From WRIS01 sp050945135 (GTDB lineage Bacteria > Actinomycetota > Coriobacteriia > Coriobacteriales > Eggerthellaceae): 24,785 nucleotides of DNA. Each line of letters begins with the position of its first letter. Position 1 is the first letter of the stretch. Under the pieces are notes generated by a model. That model saw only the letters and a list, made by a program, of their open reading frames with translations, was not told the DNA's origin and ran no database searches. Shown in pieces: positions 23,737 to 24,785 of the stretch. The stretch spans positions 1 to 24,785 of the forward strand of contig JBMNSJ010000032.1 of the NCBI GenBank assembly GCA_050945135.1, given 5' to 3'. The position numbers and the translations under genes are program-made.

Positions 23737-24729
23737 ATGAAAACCACTCGTATTACCAGACAGGCTTTTACTTCGCTCTTAGTTATAGGTCTTTTGGCCT
23801 GCTTCCTTGTTCTTGCCACGGCGTGTTCGCAATCGAATACCTCCAGCGCAGAATCATCAAGCCAAGAGTCAAGCTATACATTTACCGATGATTTAGGCAA
23901 TGAGGTTTCCGTTAGCAAGCCCGAGCGTGTTGTTGCGTGCATGGGAAGCTTTGCAGATATCTGGCAGCTTTCAGGGGGAACTCTTGTGGGGGTATCCGAA
24001 GATGCATTTGATGGTTACATCGAGGAATCAGAGAGCCTTTCAACGGTGGGGGATTTTACGAGCCCTAACTTGGAAGAGATTATCGCGCTTTCGCCAGACT
24101 TTGTGATAATGACGGGTTCTTCTACTGGCAAAGATGGTGCCGCGAGTCAGACAGATTTACGAGAGTCGCTTGAAGCCTCAGGCATAAAGACGGCGTACTT
24201 TACGGTGACCACTTTCGAAGACTACCTCCGCATGCTTGAAATCTGCTGCAACATTAATGACCGCGAAGATTTGTATCAAGAAAACGGCCTTGCTGTTAAA
24301 GACAAGATAGATGCTCTTATTGCAGAGGCTGGTCAGGTAGAAGGAGAGGCTCCCTCGGTTCTTTTGATGACCACCTATTCTGGTGGTACGCGCGTACAAA
24401 ATTCTTCGAGCATGACCGGAGCGATGTTAGCAGAGCTTGGTGCCAAAAACTTGGCAGATGAAAATACCAGCTTATTGCGTGATTTTAGTCTTGAGTCAGT
24501 TATCGAAATGAACCCTGATTACATCTTGGTGGTTCCTATGGGTAACGATGATGCTGCTGCCATGAAGAATCTTGAGGAAGCTACTGCAGCTAATCCTGCA
24601 TGGGCTACGCTTGATGCAGTCAAGAACGACACTTATATCACCCTCGAAAAAGAATACTTCCTCTATAAGCCAAACGAGGAATGGGCAACTAGTTACCAGA
24701 AACTCTTTGACATACTTTACGGTGCGTAA
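23737..24729 (+). CDS. lipoprotein substrate-binding protein, iron/heme/cobalamin ABC class
   Basis: The extracytoplasmic receptor of an ABC importer, anchored by lipid. The 330-aa product has a type II signal peptide (basic 1-9, hydrophobic core about 12-28) and lipobox LATAC with lipidated Cys30, then a Ser-rich linker. The mature part opens with YTFTDDLGNEVSVSKPERVVAC, the start of the periplasmic-binding domain used for iron-siderophore, heme and vitamin B12 uptake, and has LEEIIALSPDFVIM and the SVIEMNPDYILV repeat in the second lobe. The ligand cannot be read from sequence. AAGGG lies 5 nt before the ATG, 23 bp after the radical SAM gene, so both are in one operon. Confidence 0.88.
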   Translation: MKTTRITRQAFTSLLVIGLLACFLVLATACSQSNTSSAESSSQESSYTFTDDLGNEVSVSKPERVVACMGSFADIWQLSGGTLVGVSEDAFDGYIEESESLSTVGDFTSPNLEEIIALSPDFVIMTGSSTGKDGAASQTDLRESLEASGIKTAYFTVTTFEDYLRMLEICCNINDREDLYQENGLAVKDKIDALIAEAGQVEGEAPSVLLMTTYSGGTRVQNSSSMTGAMLAELGAKNLADENTSLLRDFSLESVIEMNPDYILVVPMGNDDAAAMKNLEEATAANPAWATLDAVKNDTYITLEKEYFLYKPNEEWATSYQKLFDILYGA

Positions 24730-24754
24730 TTAGTCTTTGAGACGGTAACGGAAT

Positions 24755-24785
24755 ATGAAGCCACCACATAACGAGAAGAGAGCTC
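24755..24785 (+). CDS. start of a next gene, cut by the window end (possible permease)
   Basis: An ATG at 24755 opens a frame reading MKPPHNEKRA to the end of the window. It lies 25 bp after the binding protein, with a weak GGTAACGGA sequence upstream. A FecCD-type permease is what usually follows such a binding protein, and a short hydrophilic N-terminus would fit, but ten residues prove nothing. Confidence 0.35.
   Translation, partial: MKPPHNEKRA

Overview
The window carries a complete division and cell wall (dcw) cluster on the plus strand. It is followed by the start of a separate operon that looks like heme or porphyrin handling. The host is most likely an actinobacterium of class Coriobacteriia (Eggerthellaceae-like, perhaps close to Cryptobacterium; the genus is a guess from gene order and moderate GC, not a search). 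Support for Actinobacteria: FtsZ has the AGEGGGTGTG form of the tubulin signature, ftsA is absent, SepF and a Wag31-like DivIVA are present, and the order is ftsZ-pgeF-PLPBP-sepF-yggT-divIVA. The DNPR motif in MurE predicts meso-diaminopimelate peptidoglycan.

Layout. Positions 1-610 hold no convincing gene. They contain two possible terminators for a gene left of the window, a 17-bp tandem duplication, a run of small hairpins and a single DnaA-box-like site. Positions 610-707 form the cluster control region: two sets of TGGG-type MraZ boxes with 10-bp spacing, the nearer one lying inside a promoter (TTGCGA-17-TACAAT). Then come mraZ, rsmH, an ftsL-like gene, ftsI, murE, murF, mraY, murD, ftsW, murG, murC, murB and ftsQ, nearly all touching or overlapping. 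A 213-bp gap with its own promoter candidate and a perfect dyad precedes ftsZ. Next are pgeF, the PLPBP gene, sepF, proC, yggT and divIVA, closed by a strong intrinsic terminator at 21597-21636.

The first block makes UDP-MurNAc-pentapeptide (MurC, MurD, MurE, MurF, with MurB making UDP-MurNAc), then lipid I and lipid II (MraY, MurG), and polymerises and crosslinks it at the septum (FtsW, FtsI) with the FtsQ and FtsL scaffold. FtsZ is probably tethered to the membrane by SepF in place of FtsA. DivIVA marks poles and septa. PgeF, PLPBP and ProC are metabolic passengers commonly found in this neighbourhood.

From 21788 a new unit begins. A MerR-family regulator lies behind a textbook MerR-type promoter (TTGACG and TATTCT 19 bp apart, with a 17-bp perfect dyad between them). 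It is followed by a radical SAM/SPASM protein strongly resembling the AhbD/NirJ2 heme-synthesis family, a lipoprotein substrate-binding protein of the iron/heme/cobalamin ABC class, and the first codons of a probable next gene cut by the window end. This is the most interesting part: a regulator-controlled set that may couple uptake of a metalloporphyrin or iron compound with its enzymatic conversion.
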